This document shows positions 54,430 through 62,287 of a DNA stretch of 64,000 nt, piece by piece. The translations under genes and the position numbers were made by a program. The DNA lies in the NCBI GenBank assembly GCA_021797735.1, contig JAJZZE010000055.1, positions 16,283-80,282 on the forward strand. The letters run 5' to 3'. The stretch is from Thermoplasmata archaeon. GTDB lineage: Archaea > Thermoplasmatota > Thermoplasmata > Thermoplasmatales > Thermoplasmataceae. Under the pieces are notes generated by a model. The model was not told the DNA's origin. It was given only the letters and a program-made list of their open reading frames with translations, and searched no databases. Position 1 is the first letter of the stretch. Every line of letters starts with the position of its first letter.

Positions 54430-55503
54430 ATGGTCTCCATGACCGGGATGTCAGCTATGTGGAATGAAACGCAGCAAACCAATGCAATAGAACCATCAGT
54501 AACCACGTCTACTAATTTATACAATAGTTTCAATAGTGGCATATTTGAATACAGGTTTTCAATTAATAATTATAAATATTATTTTATAGCCTATATTTCC
54601 ATAGAAAATAACGGTACAGTCAGATTAACTCCATACATATCAAACACATCATATGTACCTGATAATATAGTTTACCAGACAGATGTTATATATTATAAAA
54701 TGCAGATTAAATCTTTACAGTTTGAATATCCAGGGTATGCCAGCAATATTATCAAAAACAATAATACCACATTTGATATGAATAGAAATGTAAAAAAAGA
54801 CAATGATTTAATTTCATATATTAATGAAAATATTATAAACAAAAAACATAATATGACTATGAACATCAATTTAATTAGATATTCGGGCAATATTATGAAT
54901 TATCTTAAAAATGAAAGACTGAACAATAGATATTATTTCTTTATTCCGGAACTAATATCTCCAAAATATGATATTGGTGTGAATAATATTAATCATATAC
55001 AAAAATTCACATTAAACAATATATATCCAATGCGTCTTCCTATAAGTACATGCGTATCCGGTACAGCAGCCATGCTTCAAAAAGACAACCCCGTATCTCA
55101 TGTAAATGTATGGTATGCATGCACTTATCTCATTGTAACTAATTTTAACTCAGGTTCATATTCATATTTGATGTGTGCAGAAACGGAATCATCTCTTCAT
55201 AATTGGTGGCTTGGATACAAATGTATAAACGCATCTGAGAATGGCAAGAATACAGAGGTAAGTGCATACGGCAATGCATGCTTTTATGGTGTATTTCCTC
55301 CTGGGGATTTGGATTTATGGTTTACCTATCCAGAAATCGATGTACATGCATATTTAGATGGAACCACAACAGTTTATATTTATAATACCATATATGCTCA
55401 AATTACTACTAACCCACCAACTATCTGTACATGGAGTGATCAAACTTTATTCAGTGGTGATTTCTCCGGTTACAAATGTGTAATTCAATATGTAGTAAAT
55501 TAA
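54430..55503 (+). CDS. Secreted protein, unknown; natural start out of frame by one base
   Basis: 357 residues from ATG 54430. It is rich in Asn, Tyr, Thr and Ser with several N-x-T/S sites and at least six cysteines in the C-terminal half (for example STCVSGTAAML, WYACTYL, YLMCAE, YKCINA), as in extracellular proteins. The frame upstream of 54430 encodes KKIKILLSVGIIFIM, a good signal-peptide core, but the only fitting ATG (54380) is shifted by one base at an A7 tract. As given, the protein would lack an efficient signal. No family recognised. A membrane protein gene follows within 15 bases. Confidence 0.6.
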   Translation: MVSMTGMSAMWNETQQTNAIEPSVTTSTNLYNSFNSGIFEYRFSINNYKYYFIAYISIENNGTVRLTPYISNTSYVPDNIVYQTDVIYYKMQIKSLQFEYPGYASNIIKNNNTTFDMNRNVKKDNDLISYINENIINKKHNMTMNINLIRYSGNIMNYLKNERLNNRYYFFIPELISPKYDIGVNNINHIQKFTLNNIYPMRLPISTCVSGTAAMLQKDNPVSHVNVWYACTYLIVTNFNSGSYSYLMCAETESSLHNWWLGYKCINASENGKNTEVSAYGNACFYGVFPPGDLDLWFTYPEIDVHAYLDGTTTVYIYNTIYAQITTNPPTICTWSDQTLFSGDFSGYKCVIQYVVN

Positions 55504-55517
55504 TCTGGGGTGATAAA

Positions 55518-55868
55518 ATGAAAGAAAGAAAAATAAATACATGGCCTTTAATAACTATATTATTATCTTTGATACTTCTTATAATTGATATATTTATAAT
55601 TTTTATAATTGATATGAATATTTTTCCTTACTCTAATAAAATTGCGATGTTAGATTTATTACTAACAACATCTTTGCTTATAATAATTCCAAATATTTAC
55701 CTTGTATTTTTTAATATAAAAAAGAAAATATTTTTTTATATTTATTTTGCAATTATATTTGCATGGGTAGAATATTCCTTTTCATTGATGGCGTTCCTAT
55801 TTATAATACCACTTATAATTGAATTAATTTATGTTATTACATTGAATAGTTCAGAAAAGTCGACATAA
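55518..55868 (+). CDS. Small multi-spanning membrane protein
   Basis: About 116 residues with four hydrophobic helices (ITILLSLILLIIDIFIIFII first). ATG 55518 has GGGGTGA a few bases upstream, a usable ribosome-binding site for a gene in second position after the secreted protein gene. No family recognised; probably co-expressed with that gene. Confidence 0.6.
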   Translation: MKERKINTWPLITILLSLILLIIDIFIIFIIDMNIFPYSNKIAMLDLLLTTSLLIIIPNIYLVFFNIKKKIFFYIYFAIIFAWVEYSFSLMAFLFIIPLIIELIYVITLNSSEKST

Positions 55869-56036
55869 TGGAAGTGTTTCAGAAGAGATGCCCTTTATAA
55901 ATACACAAAATTATGTACACGATCTCTATTTTATAATTGTTCAAGTATAAGGTAATATATTCCAATTTCTCCATTATCAAACTATCTAATTCTAATTGAA
56001 CCGTAACAGTATCCACCGGGGTGCAAGGTAGCTCAC
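55869..56036. other. Short intergenic region, nothing recognised
   Basis: 168 bases between convergent genes. AGGT and ACCT at 56027-56039 form a weak hairpin. No gene seen. Confidence 0.35.
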
Positions 56037-56393
56037 CTAATAAATGTGGAATGATTTTTTATTTGATATTATTATTATCTTTATATTATCATTTTTCAGG
56101 ATCTTTATTAATCCCCTATCATTTGTCATTACGTATGCATTTAGTTTTTTTGCCATTAAGTGTATACAGTTATCTGCTTTGCCATATGATGGTATTATAT
56201 TGAAATTATCTGCATATTTTAAAGCAGCTTTGGCATACCAGTTGCCTTTGCTCAGGCCATTTAGCTCATCTATTACGCACTCTGGTATAAAAATTTTAAA
56301 TGTCTGAACAAGTTTTGTAATCTCTATTTTTATGTCTATTTTATTTTTTATTGCATATATTAATGCATTGGTATCAAGTATAAGATTTTCCAT
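56037..56393 (-). CDS. PIN-domain protein (Fcf1/COG1412-like)
   Basis: 118 residues. LILDTNALIYAIK, CVIDEL and AYVMTNDRGLIKILKN give the acidic residues of PIN nucleases. It lies 6 bases after aIF2-beta on the same strand; in many archaea a PIN protein of the COG1412 group neighbours aIF2 subunit genes and may act in rRNA processing. A free VapC-type toxin is less likely because no antitoxin gene is present. Confidence 0.8.
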   Translation of the reverse strand: MENLILDTNALIYAIKNKIDIKIEITKLVQTFKIFIPECVIDELNGLSKGNWYAKAALKYADNFNIIPSYGKADNCIHLMAKKLNAYVMTNDRGLIKILKNDNIKIIIISNKKSFHIY

Positions 56394-56399
56394 TATAAA

Positions 56400-57011
56400 T
56401 CATTTAGATACTTCAGCTATTGCTATGTTTTTCTTTATTTTTTTAATTAATACCCTTACATGCTCCCCTTTTTTTACATTGGGTATATATATTGTATACT
56501 CACCATAAAATGCATGGCCTTCACCAGATCTTCCTATTTCTGAAACCACTACGCTGTATGTTTTTCCCTCAAGCAATTCGTCTTCATTTTCCTTTATTTC
56601 CCTAGTTATTTTTATAGGATGTTGTGCACCACATGCCTTACATACCAGTAGATATGTACGTCCAACCTTTTCTATTGTAGTGTCAGGTGAGTTACATTCG
56701 TAGCACAGAACATAAGCTGCCATATACTCGTTCATCTTTTCCCGTAAATCATCTTCTTTTATTTTTCTATTTATAATCAACCTTCTTGACACTATGTTTG
56801 CGCCAATGCCGAATTTCTTCGTCAAATATTTCATGATATCTTCTGGATTTCTGTTTAACATATCTGCTATATCAAGGAAATTTCTTATTATAGTTGATTT
56901 TCCCTCATAAATAATTTCAGGGTCAGGTACCTTTAACCTCTCCTCCGTTTTATTTTTCTGTGATAATACATCGGATGCTTCATTTAACAATTTATTATAA
57001 TCAAATTCCAT
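56400..57011 (-). CDS. Translation initiation factor aIF2 beta with C-terminal TRAM domain
   Basis: About 203 residues versus ~140 usual. Residues 1-140 are aIF2-beta: STIIRNFLDIADMLNRNPEDIMKYLTKKFG and the zinc finger CYEC...CKAC. Residues ~145-203 (GKTYSVVVSEIGRSGEGHAFYGEYTIYIPNVKKGEHVRVLIKKI) match a TRAM RNA-binding domain. The factor helps aIF2 deliver initiator tRNA. The fused TRAM may give extra RNA contact. ATG 57011 is preferred to 57026. Confidence 0.92.
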   Translation of the reverse strand: MEFDYNKLLNEASDVLSQKNKTEERLKVPDPEIIYEGKSTIIRNFLDIADMLNRNPEDIMKYLTKKFGIGANIVSRRLIINRKIKEDDLREKMNEYMAAYVLCYECNSPDTTIEKVGRTYLLVCKACGAQHPIKITREIKENEDELLEGKTYSVVVSEIGRSGEGHAFYGEYTIYIPNVKKGEHVRVLIKKIKKNIAIAEVSK

Positions 57012-57026
57012 AACATATAATTTCAT

Positions 57027-57546
57027 ACTTGCTTATTAATATTATTTAACTGGGGTTTCGCGTTGATTAGATCCAGATCTATTATATATTTTCTGGAGAT
57101 AATACCTACAACATCTGGCAGAGGATATTAGAAATCGGGCTATTATTTACCTCTCCACCCTTTCCACAAAATTCTTCAATGATGGATACAGGTATATTCC
57201 ATATTTTTCCAGGAAAACAGATGTTGCAGGTTGCATTCCAAACACATTTTTACCGGTACTGTAGGCATATTATCCATGAGGTACCTTCAATATTGTCTTA
57301 CAGCATTCTTCATTTTTATATCATCTACTACCAGACTCCTATCTACTTTATGGAATTTATCCACCCCGGAAACAGAAAATCCATTTATGCAAAATTAATA
57401 TTATTTAATTAGTTATACATAAAATAAAATGTACACAATAATATTTTTTATAATAAAAATGATATTATGTTATAGTGCTGTCCGACGAGCCATTAATATA
57501 AGTTATTATATTGTATAAAATATTAAAATTGTTAAAATATAAATGT
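57027..57546. other. Long intergenic region with degenerate minus-strand coding traces
   Basis: 520 bases. On the minus strand short open pieces in neighbouring frames read VFGMQPATSVFLEKYGIYLY and VDKFHKVDRSLVVDDIKMKN, separated by stops, as expected of a decayed gene between about 57110 and 57400. No family can be named. A plus-strand 77-codon frame here is not credible. Confidence 0.35.
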
Positions 57547-57564
57547 ACAAATCTAATAATTTGT
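57547..57564. promoter_or_regulatory. Perfect inverted repeat upstream of the RHH gene
   Basis: ACAAAT-CTAATA-ATTTGT, flanked by GTAC on each side (57545 and 57567 regions). It lies just upstream of the TATA-like ATATAAATA (57580-57588), 25 bases before the RHH ATG at 57611. Position suits autoregulation by the RHH protein. Confidence 0.55.
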
Positions 57565-57610
57565 CAGTACAATAAGAACATATAAATACTACCATCTATT
57601 AACATTATGT

Positions 57611-57988
57611 ATGAAAGAAAAAAATGAGAAACTTACATTGAGGATCTCAGACGAGGAACTGAAAGAAATAGACAGTTTTCTTTCAACCAACGTTAATTTT
57701 ACAAACAGGTCTGAGTTTATAAGGTTTGCAACAATGGAATACATAGCAAATCAGAGAATTGGGATAATAACAAAAAATAACAGTATACACACAGAACCTA
57801 TAGTAGAAAAAACACTTTCAAAGGCAATCAATTTCGGTTATTTCAAAAATTTAGACTCAGCATACGAGGAGATAATAAATGAAGCATGGAGAAAAAGTTT
57901 GATATCCTCACTTATAAACATGAGAATAGAGGAGATGGAAAAAATTGAAAAAACAATGAGTAAAGAGGTGAAATATGATAAAATATGA
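57611..57988 (+). CDS. Ribbon-helix-helix DNA-binding protein
   Basis: 125 residues. LTLRISDEELKEIDSFLSTNVNFTNRSEFIRFATMEYI (~8-45) is a CopG/Arc-type ribbon-helix-helix domain. The remaining ~75 residues are helical and charged and probably mediate oligomerisation or partner binding. It overlaps the next gene by 14 bases, so the pair is translated together. The arrangement resembles an antitoxin or a cell-cycle RHH regulator with a cognate partner. Confidence 0.85.
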   Translation: MKEKNEKLTLRISDEELKEIDSFLSTNVNFTNRSEFIRFATMEYIANQRIGIITKNNSIHTEPIVEKTLSKAINFGYFKNLDSAYEEIINEAWRKSLISSLINMRIEEMEKIEKTMSKEVKYDKI

Positions 57989-58466
57989 TAATATACAGGA
58001 TGTTATATCGGCAAGCCCAATGGATTATTTTTCATTTATAACATGTAATAATGATACTTACAGGAACATGCCAGAGGAAATAAAAAACATATCATCATTC
58101 TATTACGTGCTGAATATGGTAAATAAACATTATATAGAGGAATTTACAAATTATAATTATAAAAATAGTTATAATGATAACGATATAACAATAGAGAAGG
58201 GAGAGAAGGCAACTAAATATAAGTTTGTAAGGCTATGCAGTATTGACAAACTTTCAAACAATGTTATTAATATAATATCAGATGCGGCAATTTATGTATT
58301 TATTGATAATGAAAATAACATGTTTAGCGAGATATATAAATACCTTAACGCAAGAAGCATGTCCTATATAAAAATAATATATAACGGACAGTATAAAATA
58401 AATAACAGGTCTTTCACATCAACAAAGAGATTATTTGACTATATAATGGATAATTACTATCTGTAA
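57975..58466 (+). CDS. Hypothetical partner of the RHH protein
   Basis: 163 residues, soluble, very rich in Asn and Tyr. NIISDAAIYVFIDNENNMFSEIYKYL followed by SYIKIIYNGQYK recalls the late strands of a Rossmann or G-domain-like fold, but no P-loop is visible. No known toxin family is recognised. Overlaps the RHH gene (14 bases) and the convergent ABC gene (10 bases). Confidence 0.55.
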   Translation: MIKYDNIQDVISASPMDYFSFITCNNDTYRNMPEEIKNISSFYYVLNMVNKHYIEEFTNYNYKNSYNDNDITIEKGEKATKYKFVRLCSIDKLSNNVINIISDAAIYVFIDNENNMFSEIYKYLNARSMSYIKIIYNGQYKINNRSFTSTKRLFDYIMDNYYL

Positions 58467-59347
58467 CTGTCTTCCTTATTTATTATTGAGACATATATGT
58501 TTTCAAGGTTATCATATTTTTCAACATAATTTATTTTTAAGCCTTCGTTTAATAAATCATTTATAACCTCATAGTTATCAAAATTTTTATTCTTTTCTAT
58601 TATTATATAATCATTATCTACTGTATAATTAATTATCTTATTGCTTATGATTTTTATTTTATTGTCAGCAGTAATTTTTAGCAGATCCTTATTTTCCACC
58701 ATTTTCGAATCATGGCCTATATTGCCCTTATTTATTATAATGGTTCTATCACACACTTCCCTGGCCTCATAAATTAAGTGTGTACTCAGCAATACTAAAT
58801 GTTCCTTAGAAATCCTTTTTATCAGTCCTCTTATATCATACATACCTTTTGGGTCAAGTCCAAACGTCGGCTCATCAAGTATTATTATTTCAGGATCCCC
58901 AAGCATTGCCACCGCTAAAGCTAATCTCTGTTTCATACCTCTTGAATATGCACCTGTTTTCCTATTAACAAATTCTGTTATATTTGTTTCATCCTTCAGT
59001 CTTTTAACCTCTATCGCATAATCCTCTTTCGATATTCCCCTTATTTTCTGTGTAAATTCAAGTATTTCAGTACCTGATAGATATGGATAAAATTCAGGCT
59101 GCTCTATTAACGATCCAACATATTTCATTGCCTTTTCCGGGTATTGTGACACATTTATATTATTTATTTCAACCCTTCCTGATGTTGGCTTTATTATATT
59201 TGTCGCAAGTTTTAACATTGTTGTTTTACCCGCACCATTTGGCCCAAGCAATCCAACACATCCATGGCTATTTATATCAATATTTATATTGTTCAGTGCA
59301 GTTAATTTTCCATATCTTTTTGTTAAAGAATCCATAAATATTTCCAT
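58457..59347 (-). CDS. ABC transporter ATP-binding protein
   Basis: 296 residues. Walker A GLLGPNGAGKTTMLKLATNI (~33), signature YSRGMKQRLALAVAMLG (~137), Walker B IIILDEPTFGLDP and switch STHLIYEA are all intact. An additional ~80-residue C-terminal region follows, as in ABC-2 exporters. It overlaps the permease gene by one base, so the two act together. Confidence 0.95.
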   Translation of the reverse strand: MEIFMDSLTKRYGKLTALNNINIDINSHGCVGLLGPNGAGKTTMLKLATNIIKPTSGRVEINNINVSQYPEKAMKYVGSLIEQPEFYPYLSGTEILEFTQKIRGISKEDYAIEVKRLKDETNITEFVNRKTGAYSRGMKQRLALAVAMLGDPEIIILDEPTFGLDPKGMYDIRGLIKRISKEHLVLLSTHLIYEAREVCDRTIIINKGNIGHDSKMVENKDLLKITADNKIKIISNKIINYTVDNDYIIIEKNKNFDNYEVINDLLNEGLKINYVEKYDNLENIYVSIINKEDSYR

Positions 59348-60174
59348 TAAGAAACCTCCTTTCTTTCAAATAAAAACATGCCTATAATAAATGAAACAAC
59401 AAGATAGATAAGCATTACAAGCATTGCAAGTATCACATCACTGAATGGCGCAGGTGAAATACTGGGTTTAGCCAGAAAATCCGTTGTATTTATATTCATA
59501 TAAACCCTGTCTATTATTGTTGCAGCCTCATTCAATAGATATGTTGGTGTTACCTTATATAATAATTCTATTATTAGGGAACCAGCCTCAAAAACTATAT
59601 AATATATTATAAAAACGCTGATATATGCATACGTATTCTTATTAAAAATTGCACTTATCATAAATGTTATTGACATTATAGATAATATAAATAAAATTAA
59701 TAATCCCAGTGAATAATAAAAATCTACTGGTGGCAAATTTTTAAAGAGGAACCCCAGTGTTCCGAGCTCAAACACCGTATAAATAGCCACAATTATTAAT
59801 GTAACGGTAACGGCGGCTAAATACTTTCCTATATATAGTTTATATCTATTTATTGGCAGAGGAAATATATAATATGCGGTTCTATTCTCTATTTCACTTG
59901 ATAATGCCGGAGACCCAAAAAACACCGATGCAAATACGGGTATATTGGCCAGGATAAATGTCCATATATAGTAAAACAGTGTTTCCTTTAATGAGGGCGA
60001 TAATGATGTTGATCCGAGAAATCCCGGTAAAGTATTTACATACCTTAATGAAAAATACACCATCATAACACCTATTACAAGTATCAAAAATAGCATCAAA
60101 TAAAAGCTTTTTGACCTGTAATAATTTTTTATGTATTGAAAATAAATTGTAGATAATTTGGACATGTCAATCAT
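59347..60174 (-). CDS. ABC-2 type permease
   Basis: 275 residues with six hydrophobic helices (YLMLFLILVIGVMMVYFSL first; IAMLVMLIYLVVSFIIGMFLF last). LSSEIENRTAYYIFPLPINRYKLYIGKYLAA is the cytoplasmic coupling-helix pattern of ABC-2 exporters. The gene is between a glycoprotein and the ATPase on the minus strand, one base from each. Substrate unknown. Confidence 0.88.
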   Translation of the reverse strand: MIDMSKLSTIYFQYIKNYYRSKSFYLMLFLILVIGVMMVYFSLRYVNTLPGFLGSTSLSPSLKETLFYYIWTFILANIPVFASVFFGSPALSSEIENRTAYYIFPLPINRYKLYIGKYLAAVTVTLIIVAIYTVFELGTLGFLFKNLPPVDFYYSLGLLILFILSIMSITFMISAIFNKNTYAYISVFIIYYIVFEAGSLIIELLYKVTPTYLLNEAATIIDRVYMNINTTDFLAKPSISPAPFSDVILAMLVMLIYLVVSFIIGMFLFERKEVS

Positions 60175-60175
60175 A

Positions 60176-61072
60176 TTACTTTTTAATATTTATGCTTTTA
60201 AGGATGGTAATAAGATTGTTGAATCCCATATCCATTTTGATGGTAATATTGTTTTTATTTACTGTTATCACGGGTTTTGATATATTTATATTTGTTATAT
60301 TGGATATGCCTGTTATATTAGTTCCTCCCGATACATTGGTCAGGTTTGTGTAATTCATTACTTTAAACACACCGAGCTCTGCCTTAAATTCTGTCATATT
60401 ATACGGTGTTACATTTATATACGTATTATTGTGCGTTGAATTTACTGTAATATAATTTACATTCAGTGATTTATTTTTTAATGAATAATACATTGATAAA
60501 TTCTGGTTTGTATTTATATAACCGGTCAATGAATGTGCATTTTTATTATCTTTACTGGCAATTATTGAATAATTTATTGCATTATGCTCTCCCATAACCA
60601 CATATTTATCCGAAATTACATAAAAGTAAAGATTTACTGTTGCATTGGTAACATTTTTATTTCCTGTAAATTCTGATAGAATAAGCCCAAGGCTTACATT
60701 TTTTGCTTCAAAGACAGTAACGCCTTTATATGTACTGCTTGTCAGGCTTATGTTACTGCTGCTATTTGAACCTGAACCTGTTGAGGTTGAGTTTCCTTTA
60801 CCAGCATGTGATACATAATTATTATTTATTATATTATTACTGGACGCATTCAATACAACCCCAAATGAATTATTATCATAAAATATGTAATATAAAGAAT
60901 TATTATGATTTACAGTTGATATAAAAGTTGAATTTCCAGGTATATAATTCATAGGATCATATGTTGTGGCCTGATTTGATTTGTTGAAATATTGATATGC
61001 ATAATACCCTGAAGGCGCAACAATAGCTACTGCAACCAGAATGATAATAATCTTTAATGTTATGGGTTTCAT
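60176..61072 (-). CDS. Membrane-anchored, heavily glycosylatable extracellular protein
   Basis: 298 residues. An N-terminal helix (IIIILVAVAIVAPSGYYAY) is followed by an extracellular part with about two dozen N-x-T/S sites (NSTF, NSTS, NNTYINVT, NITN). Strong Asn/Thr/Ser richness fits archaeal surface glycoproteins. No family recognised. It is the first gene of the operon with the ABC exporter, so it may be an extracellular accessory of that exporter. Confidence 0.7.
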   Translation of the reverse strand: MKPITLKIIIILVAVAIVAPSGYYAYQYFNKSNQATTYDPMNYIPGNSTFISTVNHNNSLYYIFYDNNSFGVVLNASSNNIINNNYVSHAGKGNSTSTGSGSNSSSNISLTSSTYKGVTVFEAKNVSLGLILSEFTGNKNVTNATVNLYFYVISDKYVVMGEHNAINYSIIASKDNKNAHSLTGYINTNQNLSMYYSLKNKSLNVNYITVNSTHNNTYINVTPYNMTEFKAELGVFKVMNYTNLTNVSGGTNITGISNITNINISKPVITVNKNNITIKMDMGFNNLITILKSINIKK

Positions 61073-61166
61073 GATAGTTCTATATCATTAATTCCGTATA
61101 AATACTTTATCAATAAAGCTTAATAAAAAATGAATGGTTAAATATCAAAAAACAATACAGAAATAA

Positions 61167-61241
61167 GCTCCGGTAGTGTAGCCAGGCCAAGCATTAGGGA
61201 CTCTCAATCCCCCGACTCGGGTCCAAATCCCGGCCGGAGCA
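61167..61241 (+). tRNA. tRNA-Glu(CTC)
   Basis: 75 bases. Acceptor GCTCCGG/CCGGAGC, loop CTCTCAA with anticodon CTC, and discriminator A fit glutamate. Two oddities: the anticodon stem begins with an A-C mismatch (27-43), and the T-loop reads TCCAAAT, with C instead of U at position 55. It sits immediately beside the probable mobile element and may be its attachment site. Confidence 0.88.
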
Positions 61242-61375
61242 CTTTTATAAATGTTTAATGCGTATACCATAAGAATGGATAAATATCCTTACCCCTTTAT
61301 ATACTCTCAATCCACATTTTATAATATAAAAATAACATTATATAATTTATAAATTATATTACAATAGAAATAAAA

Positions 61376-61660
61376 TTAAAATTCTTTGTTAATAAATCCC
61401 TTGGCCTGAAGATATTTTGTATATGAATTAAAGAAGACATTCCTCTGCATATTTTTGATTATCTTACCGGTCTTTGCCTTCCATGTGAAATCATACAGGT
61501 CATATTTATCAAATTTATCAGTATTATATGTTCTTTCATACTGGGAAATCAGGATCTCAAACTCTTTAAATACCTTCCTGTAAATGATTGTGTGGTTATA
61601 TGCATCTAAGGTTTGCTGCCTTCCATTAATCCTCTTCCTGCTATTCTTAATTGTCCTCAT
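61376..61660 (-). CDS. Small basic hypothetical protein
   Basis: About 94 residues, strongly basic and aromatic (IKNSRKRINGRQQT, IYRKVFKEFEILISQYERTYN). Last gene of a four-gene overlapping set on the minus strand next to tRNA-Glu; it overlaps the previous gene by 14 bases. No family recognised; DNA or RNA binding would fit the charge, which is inference. Confidence 0.5.
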   Translation of the reverse strand: MRTIKNSRKRINGRQQTLDAYNHTIIYRKVFKEFEILISQYERTYNTDKFDKYDLYDFTWKAKTGKIIKNMQRNVFFNSYTKYLQAKGFINKEF

Positions 61661-62000
61661 CCTCCTCATCATCCTCCCAGTCATATGGTTCCACACCGGA
61701 GTCTTCAGGATCTACTGTTTTCTTTTCTGGATAATCCCCCCGGCCTTCCGGTTCTGTCCCCTTAAATTCAGGACCATTGTTTTCTGGATCACGGTCATAT
61801 AAATCCAGGTTATAATCTTCGGGTAAAAAATTATGGCAAAAATGATAGCTTCTAACATTGAAATTAGAAGTAAGTGATGATAATGGTATAATATTACCAG
61901 TTAATGCTGTTTGGCTTAAATTTAGATTGTTTTTCTCCATTTTACTGGACGATTTTATAGTAAGATTTAATGGCCTTACCACATCTTTTTTGTTTATCAT
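61647..62000 (-). CDS. Hypothetical protein with duplicated segment and acidic tail
   Basis: 117 residues. Residues ~20-40 (MEKNNLNLSQTALTGNIIP) are nearly repeated in the gene at 62284-62616. The last 50 residues are very acidic (DPENNGPEF, then EDDEEDEDN) with many Pro and Gly. Starts in the last bases of the GyrA-CTD-like gene (ATGA overlap). No family recognised. Confidence 0.5.
   Translation of the reverse strand: MINKKDVVRPLNLTIKSSSKMEKNNLNLSQTALTGNIIPLSSLTSNFNVRSYHFCHNFLPEDYNLDLYDRDPENNGPEFKGTEPEGRGDYPEKKTVDPEDSGVEPYDWEDDEEDEDN
61885..61898. repeat. 14-base near-palindrome GGTATAATATTACC, copy 1
   Basis: Identical to copies at 62381-62394 and 62968-62981. GGTA and TACC arms flank TAATAT. 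It opens an ~80-base segment that is about 80% identical to the segment at copy 2. Confidence 0.7.
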
Positions 62001-62287
62001 TGCCCATCACCTTTTATGATGATAGCATCCAGTACATTTTCATAGTCCTGCAGCGTTATAGCCTTAACTCCCTGGGACACCCCACTTGATGGCCTTATTG
62101 CTTTTAATGAAATTCTGGCAATTCCCCCAAGGTTTGTAAGAATTATAAGGTCATTATCCCCCTCGGGTTCATTAAGGATCTTAAACCAGTTGGCGTTGAG
62201 TGTTACCCCCCTTGATCCTCTAACAGTTCTCGGAATATTAAGTTCCATTCTTTTAACATAGCCATTCTGTGATACCAGGACAATCAT
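61997..62287 (-). CDS. Free-standing GyrA C-terminal-domain-like protein (two blades)
   Basis: 96 residues. MIVLVSQNGYVKRMELNIPRTVRGSRGV and NDLIILTNLGGIARISLKAIRPSSGVSQGVKAI are two copies of the beta-pinwheel repeat of gyrase A or ParC (L-V-x-S-x-x-G-Y-x-K-R and I-I-x-T-x-x-G). Gyrase uses six such blades to wrap DNA; here only two exist as a separate protein, with no breakage-reunion domain nearby. It overlaps both neighbouring genes by ATGA, so it is likely expressed as a unit with them. Poly-A before its ATG would also allow slippage from the upstream frame. Confidence 0.75.
   Translation of the reverse strand: MIVLVSQNGYVKRMELNIPRTVRGSRGVTLNANWFKILNEPEGDNDLIILTNLGGIARISLKAIRPSSGVSQGVKAITLQDYENVLDAIIIKGDGQ

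Noticed and set aside
56037..56393. VapC toxin of a VapBC pair
   Set aside because: No antitoxin gene is adjacent; position behind aIF2-beta favours the Fcf1-like housekeeping group.
57179..57412. Plus-strand frame of 77 codons upstream of the RHH gene
   Set aside because: Composition is unlike that of neighbouring proteins and the minus strand shows more protein-like pieces.
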